37,428 bases of DNA, taken from assembly GCF_007992075.1 (NCBI RefSeq), contig NZ_BJZO01000041.1, positions 1 to 37,428 of the forward strand, written 5' to 3'. The translations under genes were made by a program, and so were the position numbers. Origin of the DNA: Pararhodospirillum oryzae. Its GTDB lineage: Bacteria; Pseudomonadota; Alphaproteobacteria; Rhodospirillales; Rhodospirillaceae. Below, one piece after another: positions 24,882 through 32,770 of this stretch. Each line of letters opens with the position of its first letter. Within the stretch, counting starts at the first letter, position 1. Under the pieces are notes generated by a model that saw only the letters and a list, made by a program, of their open reading frames with translations, did no database searches and was not told the origin of the DNA.

Positions 24882-26414
24882 TCAATCGGATTGCTTCATT
24901 CGGGCCGTCGCCGAGGCGGTGTTGGCCGAGACACCCTCGACGTCTTGGACCACCCGCGAGACACGCTCCGCGATCTCCTTGGCCGCGCTATCTTGCTGGG
25001 CCACCGCGGCGGCGATGGTTGAAGAGACCTCCCGGACATCGCGGATCATGGCGCCGATTCCGCGAATGGCTTCGACGGCCTGCCTCGCTTCGTTCTGCAC
25101 CGAGGTGATCTGGGCCGCGATCTGTCCGGAAGCGCTGGCGCTTTGATTGGCAAGGCTTTTGACCTCGCTGGCAACAACGGCGAACCCCTTGCCGGCAGTG
25201 CCCGCCCGCGCCGCCTCGATGGTGGCGTTCAGGGCCAGGAGGTTGGTCTGGGCCGCGATGGCCCCGATCAGTTCGGTAATGGCGCCGATACGCTCGGCGG
25301 CGTTCACCAGGGCCTGAACGCCAAGATCGGTTCGTTCGGCCGCCTCGGCGGCCCGGGACGAGGAGTCCGCCGCCTGTGCCGCCCGGCTGCTGATTTCAGT
25401 AATGGACCCCGCCAGATGCTCCGTTGCCGCCGCCACCGTCCGGGCATTGGCGCTCGCCCGATTGGCCGCCGTCGCCACGGAATCGTCCAGGGAATTCGCC
25501 AGGTTGGTGATCGAGTCGCGCCACTCCTTTTCGGCTTCCTTTTGTCGAAGCTCGGCTTGTTTCTGGGCATCGACATCGATCAGCGACCCACAGGCCCGCA
25601 ACGCCACCCCTTGCGAATCCCGGGTTACCCCGCCGATCGCGCGAAACCAGCGATACCCGCCATCCTTCATCTTCAAGCGGTACATGACGTCATAGCCAGT
25701 CCGGTTGGTGCGGTCGTTCAGGCAGGCGCCGAAGGCCTGGAATGTCGCCTGGGCGTCGTCCGGGTGCAGCCGGTCCGACCATGACGTCACCACGTCGGGG
25801 AACCCCCGGGTATCATCGGCGGCAAACCCCAACAGGCGGCGGAATTCCTTCGACCACTTCCATTGGCTTTTGGCATGCATGGGGTCGCCGTTATGAAACA
25901 GGGCATCCCATAACCCGACGCCGGACGATCCTTCGAACAAGGTGGCGCGTTCCAGCTGGCTCCTTTCATTGTGAACATCAATCAAGGAGCCGCACGCCCG
26001 CACGGCCACCCCCTGGGCATTCCGGCCCACCCCGCCGACCGCCCGAAACCAGCGATACTCCCCATTCTTCATTTGCAATCTGTAAATAACATCATAGCCA
26101 GTCCGACTGCTGCGGTCGTTCAGGCAGGCGCCAAAGGCCTGGAACGTCGCCTGGGCGTCGTCGGGATGCAATCGATCAGACCATGACGTAACCAAATTGG
26201 GAAAACCGATCTCGTCGCCCTGCTCGAACCCCAACAAACGACGGAATTCCTCGGACCACCGCCACACACTCAAAGAATGCATCGGATCGCCTTCATGCAA
26301 CACGGCATCCCACAGTCCAACGCCGGCATGGTGGCTCAGCAGTGCCATTTCGTCGGACAGGTTATTTTGTTCTTTTTTGCCGATTTTTTCTTTTTTCCCA
26401 AACGAGAAGATCAT
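24882..26414 (-). CDS. Cytoplasmic chemoreceptor with two duplicated PAS domains, 3' end cut
   Basis: 510 aa from ATG 26414 (AGGGA upstream). No transmembrane segment. Two PAS_3-like domains, ~30-147 and ~164-281, are near-copies 134 residues apart, both with [27 protein letters not shown] and RACGSLIDV. They are followed by a methyl-accepting signalling domain with the hairpin tip [20 protein letters not shown] and [17 protein letters not shown]. It should detect a cytoplasmic cue and signal through CheA. The protein stops soon after VEGVSANTA, whereas relatives run ~30-40 residues further; the stop lies in DNA from the adjoining IS remnant. Function may survive because the tip is intact. 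Confidence 0.9.
   Translation of the reverse strand: MIFSFGKKEKIGKKEQNNLSDEMALLSHHAGVGLWDAVLHEGDPMHSLSVWRWSEEFRRLLGFEQGDEIGFPNLVTSWSDRLHPDDAQATFQAFGACLNDRSSRTGYDVIYRLQMKNGEYRWFRAVGGVGRNAQGVAVRACGSLIDVHNERSQLERATLFEGSSGVGLWDALFHNGDPMHAKSQWKWSKEFRRLLGFAADDTRGFPDVVTSWSDRLHPDDAQATFQAFGACLNDRTNRTGYDVMYRLKMKDGGYRWFRAIGGVTRDSQGVALRACGSLIDVDAQKQAELRQKEAEKEWRDSITNLANSLDDSVATAANRASANARTVAAATEHLAGSITEISSRAAQAADSSSRAAEAAERTDLGVQALVNAAERIGAITELIGAIAAQTNLLALNATIEAARAGTAGKGFAVVASEVKSLANQSASASGQIAAQITSVQNEARQAVEAIRGIGAMIRDVREVSSTIAAAVAQQDSAAKEIAERVSRVVQDVEGVSANTASATARMKQSD
25572..26326 (-). repeat. Tandem 402-bp-offset duplication encoding the two PAS domains
   Basis: The stretch ~25974-26326 recurs at ~25572-25924 with high nucleotide similarity, for example GTTCAGGCAGGCGCC followed by an AAGGCCTGGAA context at both sites. 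This points to a recent in-gene duplication. Confidence 0.8.
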
Positions 26415-26639
26415 CAGACCGTTTCCCTGGTTCTGGCATGGCGCCGTGGTCTCCGGCTGATCCAGCCGAACCGATCAATTCGCCCAAGGATGCATCACAA
26501 CCGACACACCGTTCTCCAGGGAAGTGGTCGTCACACGACTCATTTTCCAGACCCGCCGTGGAATCCGGAGGAAGAGAAGTTCTTCATGGTTTTCTCGTTG
26601 TATTTATTTAATTTAAAATTGCATCAAACGCCGGGCGAA

Positions 26640-26755
26640 CTTGGTGCGCTAATCACGCGGTGCCACCAGATTTCTATGGGGTTGCCGGCCGCTTCCTGGG
26701 CCGCGATTTCGTCCAGGTGGGCGGGGAAGCTTCTTTGAATGTCTCCGGCCTAAGG
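26640..26755 (-). pseudogene. IS630-family transposase fragment (middle/N-side)
   Basis: On the minus strand, SFPAHLDEIAAQEAAGNPIE then IWW resembles the IS630-family segment leading to the first catalytic Asp (usually PIEIWWQDEARVGQ). Here the Asp-containing part is missing. The other side needs a frame change (PETFKE). No intact ORF; a short relic. Confidence 0.55.
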
Positions 26756-26804
26756 CGTTCTGGACGGGCGACAGGCTATAGCGAACCAGTTCCAACGACA
26801 CCTC

Positions 26805-26831
26805 TTGAATTGTGCTCCGTTTATGAGCACA
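26805..26831 (+). promoter_or_regulatory. Promoter/operator of the toxin-antitoxin pair
   Basis: TGTGCTC (26811-26817), CGTTTAT, GAGCACA (26825-26831) is a perfect 7-bp inverted repeat, immediately downstream of a -35-like TTGAAT (26805-26810) and about 33 bp before the antitoxin ATG. This is the expected layout for autorepression by a TacA-TacT complex. Confidence 0.6.
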
Positions 26832-26863
26832 TTTTTAGCAGAGATCAAACAAGGAGAACGACC

Positions 26864-27145
26864 ATGCCCCGAGCGGCGGGAACCAAGGATGACCGGCTAC
26901 AGGTGCGCCTAGACGCCGCGTCGAAGAGCGTGCTCCAGCGTGCGGCGAGCTACCGGCACAAGACGGTCAGTCAATTCGTCCTCGCGACGGCAATGGAAGA
27001 GGCCGAGAAGGTGATCCGCGAGAGCGAAGTCGTCACTCTCTCCAGCCCGGACTGGACGCTCTTCTATGAGGCGCTGACCAACCCACCAGCGCCGAACACG
27101 GCCCTGCGCAAGGCGTTCGCAACGTACCAGAAAACCAACGGATGA
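26864..27145 (+). CDS. tacA: DUF1778/TacA-type ribbon-helix-helix antitoxin
   Basis: 93 aa from ATG 26864 (AAGGAG 7 nt upstream). The N-terminal RHH DNA-binding part is DRLQVRLDAASKSVLQRAAS followed by KTVSQFVLATAMEEAEKVI, the DUF1778 pattern. The C-terminal tail (WTLFYEALTNPPAPNTALR) is the part that wraps and blocks the GNAT toxin. It should repress its own promoter. It overlaps the toxin gene by ATGA, the usual coupling for this system. Confidence 0.92.
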   Translation: MPRAAGTKDDRLQVRLDAASKSVLQRAASYRHKTVSQFVLATAMEEAEKVIRESEVVTLSSPDWTLFYEALTNPPAPNTALRKAFATYQKTNG

Positions 27146-27663
27146 GGCAGTCGCGTACGCCATGGCTGATAGCGCCACTCAACAGCAAGGCCCATGACCG
27201 GGCGGGCTTCTCGTGCGGCGCTATTGAACTCGACCGTTACATCCGGGAACATGCTTCGCAGGATATGAAGCGGGATGTCGCCCGCGTCTTCGTGGCCACA
27301 GATGCCGAAGCGCCCACAGTCTGCGGTTACTACAGCCTGAGCGCCACCAGCTTTCAACGCGACAACCTTCCAGCCGACCAGGCCAAGCGGTTGCCGCGTT
27401 ACCCCGTGCCGGCCGCTCTGCTCGGCCGACTGGCCGTCGATGACGGTATGAAAGGGAAAGGGCTGGGCGCCTTCCTGCTCATGGACGCCCTGAACCGGAT
27501 CCTGCTCGCGACACAAACGCTGGCGGTCCATGCGGTGATTGTGGAGGCGAAAGACAACGAGGTCGCAGCGTTCTATCGCAAGTACGGGTTCATTCAGTTT
27601 GATCAAGATGATGCAAGGTTGTTTATGCCGATGGCGACGATCCGGAAGTTAGCTGACGGATGA
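27142..27663 (+). CDS. tacT: TacT/AtaT-type GNAT toxin
   Basis: 173 aa, typical size. GNAT fold: FSCGAIELDRYIREHASQD near the N-terminus, YYSLSA strand, acetyl-CoA loop DGMKGKGLGAFLL (101-113) and FYRKYGF with the probable catalytic Y145. The family acetylates the amino group of aminoacyl-tRNA and stops translation. All key elements are present, so the toxin should be active and need the antitoxin. Start ATG 27142 lies inside the antitoxin stop. Confidence 0.92.
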   Translation: MRQSRTPWLIAPLNSKAHDRAGFSCGAIELDRYIREHASQDMKRDVARVFVATDAEAPTVCGYYSLSATSFQRDNLPADQAKRLPRYPVPAALLGRLAVDDGMKGKGLGAFLLMDALNRILLATQTLAVHAVIVEAKDNEVAAFYRKYGFIQFDQDDARLFMPMATIRKLADG

Positions 27664-27701
27664 CAAGAGGGCGGAAAACCTGACTGGGAGGGGTGGAGGC
27701 G

Positions 27702-28613
27702 ATGTGTCCCGGCCGAAACGAGCCTTGCTACTGCGGTAACGGTCGAAAATACAAGCACTGTCATCTTGCGATCGACGAGGCCCCCCTTGAGCATCGCTAT
27801 GAGGCCGCGCAGCAGGTTTACGCTCGGAACTGGACATCGACGGCTCAGGCGCACTATCAAGCGCAACGCTATCACTGGATGGCTGAGCAGATAAAACCCT
27901 TCACACCGCACCGTATACTTGATGTTGGGTGCGGTAGCGGGCATGGGATTCTGGCTCTGTTTGACGTGCTGGGGAAAGACATTCAGGTCGTTGCCCTCGA
28001 CGAAAACCCCGTGTGCCTGAAGGCCGCCGCTCAAATTCTTGTGGAAGGCGGCGTTGATGCCACGTTTGTGAAGCGCTTGAAGCCTGTCTTGACGACGGAG
28101 GGATTTGCGTTTGAAGCGGCGCCCCTCGTTGGTCCCTTCGATGGCAGATGTACGTTGGTCGAGGCAGATATCTGCAATGACCCAGGCATGATTCAAGCTC
28201 TCGTTAACGACAGTTCTTTCGACTTAATTACAATCTGGCTTACCGGCACACATATGATGCGGAAGTTCAACAAAGATGTGAGAAGTAAAAACATTGAGAG
28301 TGACGGCATGCATCGCCTCTATGTGCAGAACAGGGTTTACGAACTGGCAGACCGTATATTGAAAAGCGGCGGAGTCCTTCAAGTCGTTGATCGGAGCGAA
28401 GCCCCTACAACTGAGGAGATGCGGGACGATTGTCTGAACGCGCATCGCGACCAAGCATCCGTCACCAGCCTCGACGTGAAGACACTTGAATACCTCCCTT
28501 ATGACGAGCCACAAACATCGCGCACGCCGATGATCTTCACACCTAGCACCTCCGGCAGAGTACCGAAACAGTTCCAGCCGGCAATCACCTCCGTCATCTC
28601 CATCAAGCCATAG
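27702..28613 (+). CDS. SEC-C zinc motif fused to SAM methyltransferase
   Basis: 303 aa from ATG 27702 (GGGAGG 8 nt upstream; an in-frame GTG at 27693 is possible). It starts with a SEC-C metal-binding motif, PGRNEPCYCGNGRKYKHCH (C9, C11, C20, H21). Residues ~70-280 form a class I methyltransferase: motif I RILDVGCGSGHG, acidic VVALDENP, then LVEADICND and a late FDLITIWLTGTH. Substrate unknown. The gene begins 38 bp after the toxin and both lie between IS630 fragments, so the three genes may travel as a unit. An intact reading frame suggests use after transfer. Confidence 0.85.
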   Translation: MCPGRNEPCYCGNGRKYKHCHLAIDEAPLEHRYEAAQQVYARNWTSTAQAHYQAQRYHWMAEQIKPFTPHRILDVGCGSGHGILALFDVLGKDIQVVALDENPVCLKAAAQILVEGGVDATFVKRLKPVLTTEGFAFEAAPLVGPFDGRCTLVEADICNDPGMIQALVNDSSFDLITIWLTGTHMMRKFNKDVRSKNIESDGMHRLYVQNRVYELADRILKSGGVLQVVDRSEAPTTEEMRDDCLNAHRDQASVTSLDVKTLEYLPYDEPQTSRTPMIFTPSTSGRVPKQFQPAITSVISIKP

Positions 28614-28661
28614 CCGGTATCACTGATCGAACAGGTTGAAGTCGAGCCCTAAGGGCCTGCT
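28614..28661. other. Short spacer before IS relic
   Basis: Only the probable end of the IS630 relic and methyltransferase trailer; nothing else seen. Confidence 0.4.
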
Positions 28662-28850
28662 TTATTCTTGGTTGCATTCCTTCTCCAGTAGGCGTTCCTT
28701 GGCCTGCCGCCACGCCCTGTGCAAGTGCCAAGTGTTTTCGATAGAGTTCAGCTCTGGGCATTTGGGTAGAAGCGGTAGCACGGTGATCGTCGCAGGGATT
28801 GGCAAATCGCCGGAGAGATGCCCTCCAGCCTGATCAAGCCGTCCCCACAA
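28662..28850 (-). pseudogene. IS630-family transposase fragment (C-terminal side)
   Basis: The minus-strand frame reads LDQAGGHLSGDLPIPATITV then LPLLPKCPELNSIENTW, matching the IS630 DDE segment (LDxAGWH, then LPPxxPELNPxENxW with the catalytic Glu). W of AGWH is G, and the N-terminal two-thirds are missing; the frame runs only to the border with the GTPase gene. This is the complementary portion to the fragment at 26640-26755, on the same strand. Not functional. Confidence 0.75.
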
Positions 28851-28875
28851 GGCCCGCGTCGCCTCCCGCCCGCCC

Positions 28876-30459
28876 CTACTCCCGCCACAAGGTCCAGGCG
28901 CGGGTGGCGGCGCCGGGGACGCTGCGGGCGGCGTCGATCATTTGGGACAGCCAGCCGGCGGGGCGGCGGCCGCGCTGGAGCTGGCGCTGGCGGGCCAGGG
29001 GCTCCACGGCCGCGAGGCAGGCGCGCAGCGCGTCCAGGTTCCAGGCTTCGCCCCCCTCCCCGTCTCCGGCGGGGCGGAGCGCGACCAGGGCGCAGCGGGC
29101 CAGGGGCACGGCCAGGGTTTCGGCGCTCCAGGCCCGGGCTTCTCGCATCAGGCGTTCCTTGGCCCGGGTGCCGTTTTCGGGCGCGTAAGGGGGCGCCCAT
29201 TCCAGGGGGGGCGGCAGGCGGTCGGCGTGGGTCAGGGCCAGCACCACCGGGGTTTCGCAGCGCCTCGGGTCCTGTTCGACCAGGGCCCGCAAGGCCGCCA
29301 GGGCGCGCTGGTCCACGGCACGGTCGGCGCGGTGGGCGGCGGCCACCCACAGCACCACGTCGGCGGCGTCAAACTGGGTCCGCCAGGGGCCATCCGGCTC
29401 GCCACGCACGCCGGGGCTGTCGATCAGCACCAGCCGGCCCAGGCGGGCGTCCTCGATCGCCACCGCCTGAAAACCCTCGGTCGGGCGGGTAAGCCCGCTC
29501 AGCACCCGCCCGGCCCCGGCCAGGGCGTTGATCAGCGCCGACTTGCCCGCGTTCGCCTGCCCGGCCACCAGCACCACCAGCGGCTCGGGCCCCTGCGCCT
29601 CGGCCCCTTGCGCCTCGGCGTCGGGGTCCCCGGCTCCCGGCGTTTCAGACTCTCCCCCCCCGGCCCCCCGGGATGCCTCCGCCCGGGCCGCCGGTCCGGC
29701 GGCGCGGGACGAGGCGTCCGCGCGGGGAGCGCGGTAGCCGCCGGCGTACAGGCGGATGGCGGTTTCGCCCACTTCGCGCACCAGCACGGCGGCAAGGCGG
29801 GCGCGCAGGGCGTCGCCCAGGTCGCGGCCGACCGTGTCGCTCACACGGCCCCGCACCTCGTCGGCCAGGGCTTGCAGGGGATGGGTCACCCGCAGCATCC
29901 GATAGAGCCGCCACGCGCCCGAGGCCCGCGCGAGCCAGGCGCGCCCGCCCAACGCCAGCCCCACGTCCACGTGGCGCACGATCGGCACGTCGCGTTCCAG
30001 GGCGTGGCGCACGGCGCGGGCCACGTCCTCGGTCATGTGCAAAAGCTCGGGCAGGGTCACGCGGCCCCAGGCCCGTTCGTCGCCCGGATGGTAGGCCTGG
30101 GCCACGGCCAGGACGGTGCGCCGCACCAGGTCCTGGACAGAGGCGGCGTCGGCCACGTCGGCGGCGGTGGCCTGGGCCATCAGGGCCTTGACGGCAGCGC
30201 GGGCGTTGACCTCGGCCTGGGCGGCGCCGGGAAGAGCCGGGGCCAGGGGCGCGACCCCGGCGGTTTTCCGGCCCAGGCGATGGAGCCCGCCCACGGCGAT
30301 CGCCACCCCCAGGCCCACGCCCGCGCCCGCCAGAAGCCAGCCTTGTTCCCACAGCCACACCCCCCCCAGAACGGCCAGCGCGAGCACCGGCAGGGCATAC
30401 AGGGCGGCGAGCAGCAGCACCCGCCAATGGGCGCGCAGGTCAGCGGGTCCCAGGGTCAT
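28876..30459 (-). CDS. Membrane-anchored GTPase (dynamin/Era-like G domain)
   Basis: 527 aa. Two N-terminal membrane segments (~14-35, 38-58), a helical region (~80-240), a low-complexity Ala/Gly/Glu linker (~245-292), then a TRAFAC G domain: P-loop GQANAGKSAL (G1, ~300-309), TRPTEG region (G2), DSPGV (G3), THAD (G4) and a short helical tail. It binds and hydrolyses GTP at the membrane; I cannot name a partner. Its start lies 20 bp inside the end of the next upstream gene, also a GTPase, so the pair is co-translated. The C-terminal end is 26 bp from the IS630 relic but looks complete. Confidence 0.8.
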   Translation of the reverse strand: MTLGPADLRAHWRVLLLAALYALPVLALAVLGGVWLWEQGWLLAGAGVGLGVAIAVGGLHRLGRKTAGVAPLAPALPGAAQAEVNARAAVKALMAQATAADVADAASVQDLVRRTVLAVAQAYHPGDERAWGRVTLPELLHMTEDVARAVRHALERDVPIVRHVDVGLALGGRAWLARASGAWRLYRMLRVTHPLQALADEVRGRVSDTVGRDLGDALRARLAAVLVREVGETAIRLYAGGYRAPRADASSRAAGPAARAEASRGAGGGESETPGAGDPDAEAQGAEAQGPEPLVVLVAGQANAGKSALINALAGAGRVLSGLTRPTEGFQAVAIEDARLGRLVLIDSPGVRGEPDGPWRTQFDAADVVLWVAAAHRADRAVDQRALAALRALVEQDPRRCETPVVLALTHADRLPPPLEWAPPYAPENGTRAKERLMREARAWSAETLAVPLARCALVALRPAGDGEGGEAWNLDALRACLAAVEPLARQRQLQRGRRPAGWLSQMIDAARSVPGAATRAWTLWRE

Positions 30460-31618
30460 GCTTGGGGTCTCCGGAGGGCTCGGGCGCCGGGAGCCGGGGC
30501 GGGGTCAGGGATCGGGTCTGGCGGTAGGCGGCGCGGGCCTCGCGAAAGGCGGCCTCGTAGCGGGCGCGAAGCGCGGCCCGTTCGGGCGTGCGCCCGGCCT
30601 TGCGTTCGCGGAAGTAATACAAGGCGGCCTCGCCAATGCCCCAGGTCACGGCAAAGGTCCAGGCGGCACTGAGCGCCGTTCCCCAGCCCAGGCCCAGCTT
30701 CAGGCCCTGTTGCGCGATCCAGCCGCCGCCAAAGCCCAGCAGAAAGCCGGCCCCCAGGGTGGAAAGGAACTCGCCCCACAAGGCGCGATCGATCCCCAGC
30801 CCGCAGCGGCGCGCCACCGCGCGCACCATCAGCGCCTGCACGCTGGCCGAGCCCAGCCCGCCCAGCACCGGGGCCGGCACCGCGTTGGCCGCCGCCGCCG
30901 CCAGCGCCCAGGGCAGGACCACGGCGGTGCGCACCTGGGCCTCGTCGTCGCGCCCGCTCAGCGCCCGCAGGCGGGTGATCACGTCGGGCAGCAGGGCTTC
31001 CAGTTCCTCCAGCAGGCGGTCCATGCCGTAGTTGGCGGGCACCACGCCGTCCTCGGGGCGGGTGACATCAACGGGCACGAACACCGGAGCCTTCCCCCCG
31101 GGCAGGCCGGCGAACAGGGCACGCTGGGCGCACAGGGCTTGACGCAGGCCCAGGGGCAGGCGGGCCAGGGTGTCGTCGGTGGCGGTGCCGGTGAAGGGAT
31201 AGGGCAGATCGTGGCCCCGGCCCGGGGGATAGAGGTGGTGCAGGCAGGTTTGCACCACCACCAGCGGCCAGTCGGGATGCGCGCGGCGCAAGGCGCGGAC
31301 CACGCCCAGGATTTCGTCCAGCGCCAGATCCTCGGCCCGGGCCACCACCATCAGCACCTGGGCGCGGGCCTCGGCCAGGGCCAGGGCGGGGGCGGGATCG
31401 TGGTCGGCCGCGTCGCCCAGGCCGCGCGTATCCAGGAACTCGACCAGGGGCGCGTCGGGGGGAAAAGCGTAGGCGCGGGTTTCGCGGGTCATTGGCTTGA
31501 AGCCGTTGCCCACCTCGTCGTAGCCCTGGCCGGTCAGGTCGGCAACCAGGCTGGTCTTGCCCGCCGCCGTCTTGCCCAGAAGCCAGATCACCGGCACCAG
31601 GGCCGCCGTCTCGCTCAT
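30440..31618 (-). CDS. GTPase with C-terminal DUF697-like membrane domain
   Basis: 392 aa from ATG 31618 (MSETAALVP; the frame opens at 31639). P-loop GKTAAGKT (15-22), DTRGLGD (G3), then a region VVQTCLHHLY where G4 would be (no NKxD). C-terminal ~235-330 hydrophobic/glycine-rich helices (VLPWALAAAAANAVPAP, FGGGWIAQ) resemble the DUF697 domain of YcjF-like proteins. It ends overlapping the other GTPase gene. I infer a two-GTPase membrane complex, in the manner of paired dynamin-like proteins; the role is unknown. Confidence 0.8.
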   Translation of the reverse strand: MSETAALVPVIWLLGKTAAGKTSLVADLTGQGYDEVGNGFKPMTRETRAYAFPPDAPLVEFLDTRGLGDAADHDPAPALALAEARAQVLMVVARAEDLALDEILGVVRALRRAHPDWPLVVVQTCLHHLYPPGRGHDLPYPFTGTATDDTLARLPLGLRQALCAQRALFAGLPGGKAPVFVPVDVTRPEDGVVPANYGMDRLLEELEALLPDVITRLRALSGRDDEAQVRTAVVLPWALAAAAANAVPAPVLGGLGSASVQALMVRAVARRCGLGIDRALWGEFLSTLGAGFLLGFGGGWIAQQGLKLGLGWGTALSAAWTFAVTWGIGEAALYYFRERKAGRTPERAALRARYEAAFREARAAYRQTRSLTPPRLPAPEPSGDPKHDPGTR

Positions 31619-31657
31619 CGTTGCCCCCGGATGGAACACGTCACGCTGGAGCGCATG

Positions 31658-32647
31658 CTAGCGCGGGTTGGCGTCGTCGGCCAGGGGGCGGGTCCGTGCC
31701 CAGTGCTGGGCCAGGGCGGCGCAGACCAGAAGCTGGATCTGGTGAAACAGCATCAACGGCAGCACGATCAAGGGCACGGCCTGGCCCGCGAACAGCACCC
31801 CGGCCATGGGCAGGCCGGTGGCCATGCTTTTCTTGGAGCCGCAAAAGAACAAGGTCAGGCGATCGGCGCGGCTGAATCCGGCCCAGGACCCCAGGCCCAG
31901 GCTCGCGGCCATGACCAGGGCGAGCACGACACAATCCAGGGCCATCACCAGCAGGAAATCCCACCCCGACATCAACGACCACACCCCGCTGGTCATGCCC
32001 TCGCTGAAGGCCACGTAGACCACCAGCAAGATGGCGCCGCGATCCACCATTGAGGTGACCCGGCGGTGACGCGCGACCCACCCGGCCAGAACGGGGCGGG
32101 CGAGCTGACCCAGGGCAAAGGGCAGCAGCACCTGAAGGGCGATGTCTTCCAGGGCATCCAGGGAAAAGCCCCCGCCGGGTCCCCCCATCAGCAGCCCGAC
32201 CAGCACCGGGGTTGCCACCACGCCCAGCAGGTTGGAAACCGTGGCGGCGGTCAGGGCCGCGGGCACGTTGCCGCCGGCGATGCCGGTGAAGGCAATGGAT
32301 GACTGCACCGTGGAGGGCAACACGCACAGGTACAGGAAGCCAAGCACAAGGGGCGGCGCCAGCCCCAGGCCGAGCGCCGCAATGCCCAGGCCCAGCAGGG
32401 GGAAAACGCCATAGGTGCACAGTAGCACCAGAAGCTGCAACCGCCAGTGGGCCATGCCGCGCCCGACCTCGCGCGGGGCCAGACGGGCGCCATACAAAAA
32501 GAACAGCAGGAAAATCGCCCCGGTCACGGCCACCGCCGCGCCCTCGGCCCACGCGCCTTGGGCGGGGAACAGGCTGGCCCCGCCCACGGTGGCCATCAAG
32601 GCCAGCACGTACGGATCCAGGGGAACAAACCGCATCACACCCGCCAT
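31658..32647 (-). CDS. Bile acid:sodium symporter (BASS) family transporter
   Basis: 329 aa, about nine to ten hydrophobic helices through the length. FLYGARLAPREV, LGFLYLCVLPSTVQSSIAFT and GNVPAALTAATVSNLLGV are the conserved stretches of the SBF-like (PF13593-type) branch, and FFCGSKKSMATGLPMA is its C-terminal signature. It is an inner-membrane secondary carrier, probably Na+-driven; the substrate is unknown. It starts about 120 bp after the E1 beta stop on the same strand. Confidence 0.92.
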   Translation of the reverse strand: MAGVMRFVPLDPYVLALMATVGGASLFPAQGAWAEGAAVAVTGAIFLLFFLYGARLAPREVGRGMAHWRLQLLVLLCTYGVFPLLGLGIAALGLGLAPPLVLGFLYLCVLPSTVQSSIAFTGIAGGNVPAALTAATVSNLLGVVATPVLVGLLMGGPGGGFSLDALEDIALQVLLPFALGQLARPVLAGWVARHRRVTSMVDRGAILLVVYVAFSEGMTSGVWSLMSGWDFLLVMALDCVVLALVMAASLGLGSWAGFSRADRLTLFFCGSKKSMATGLPMAGVLFAGQAVPLIVLPLMLFHQIQLLVCAALAQHWARTRPLADDANPR

Positions 32648-32770
32648 GGGCCCACATTCCTTTCGCCTTGCTCGGGGCCTGTTGTCTACGCCCCGGCGGG
32701 GGTCCGGAGCAAGCGGAGGGGCAGCCCCGGGGCCCCGGGACGCGCACGGCCCCGGGGCTCCGGCAGCGGA

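Larger units (their letters stand above)
26415..26863. other. 449-bp gap: chemoreceptor leader, IS fragment and TA promoter
   Basis: The left part is upstream DNA of the chemoreceptor, with an AT-rich run around 26596-26625. The middle holds an IS630-family transposase fragment (~26640-26755). The right end holds the toxin-antitoxin promoter/operator. I see no intact gene. Confidence 0.6.

Noticed and set aside
30116-32053. Plus-strand 645-codon open frame across the GTPase and transporter genes
   Set aside because: Antisense shadow; the minus strand has complete domain structure here.
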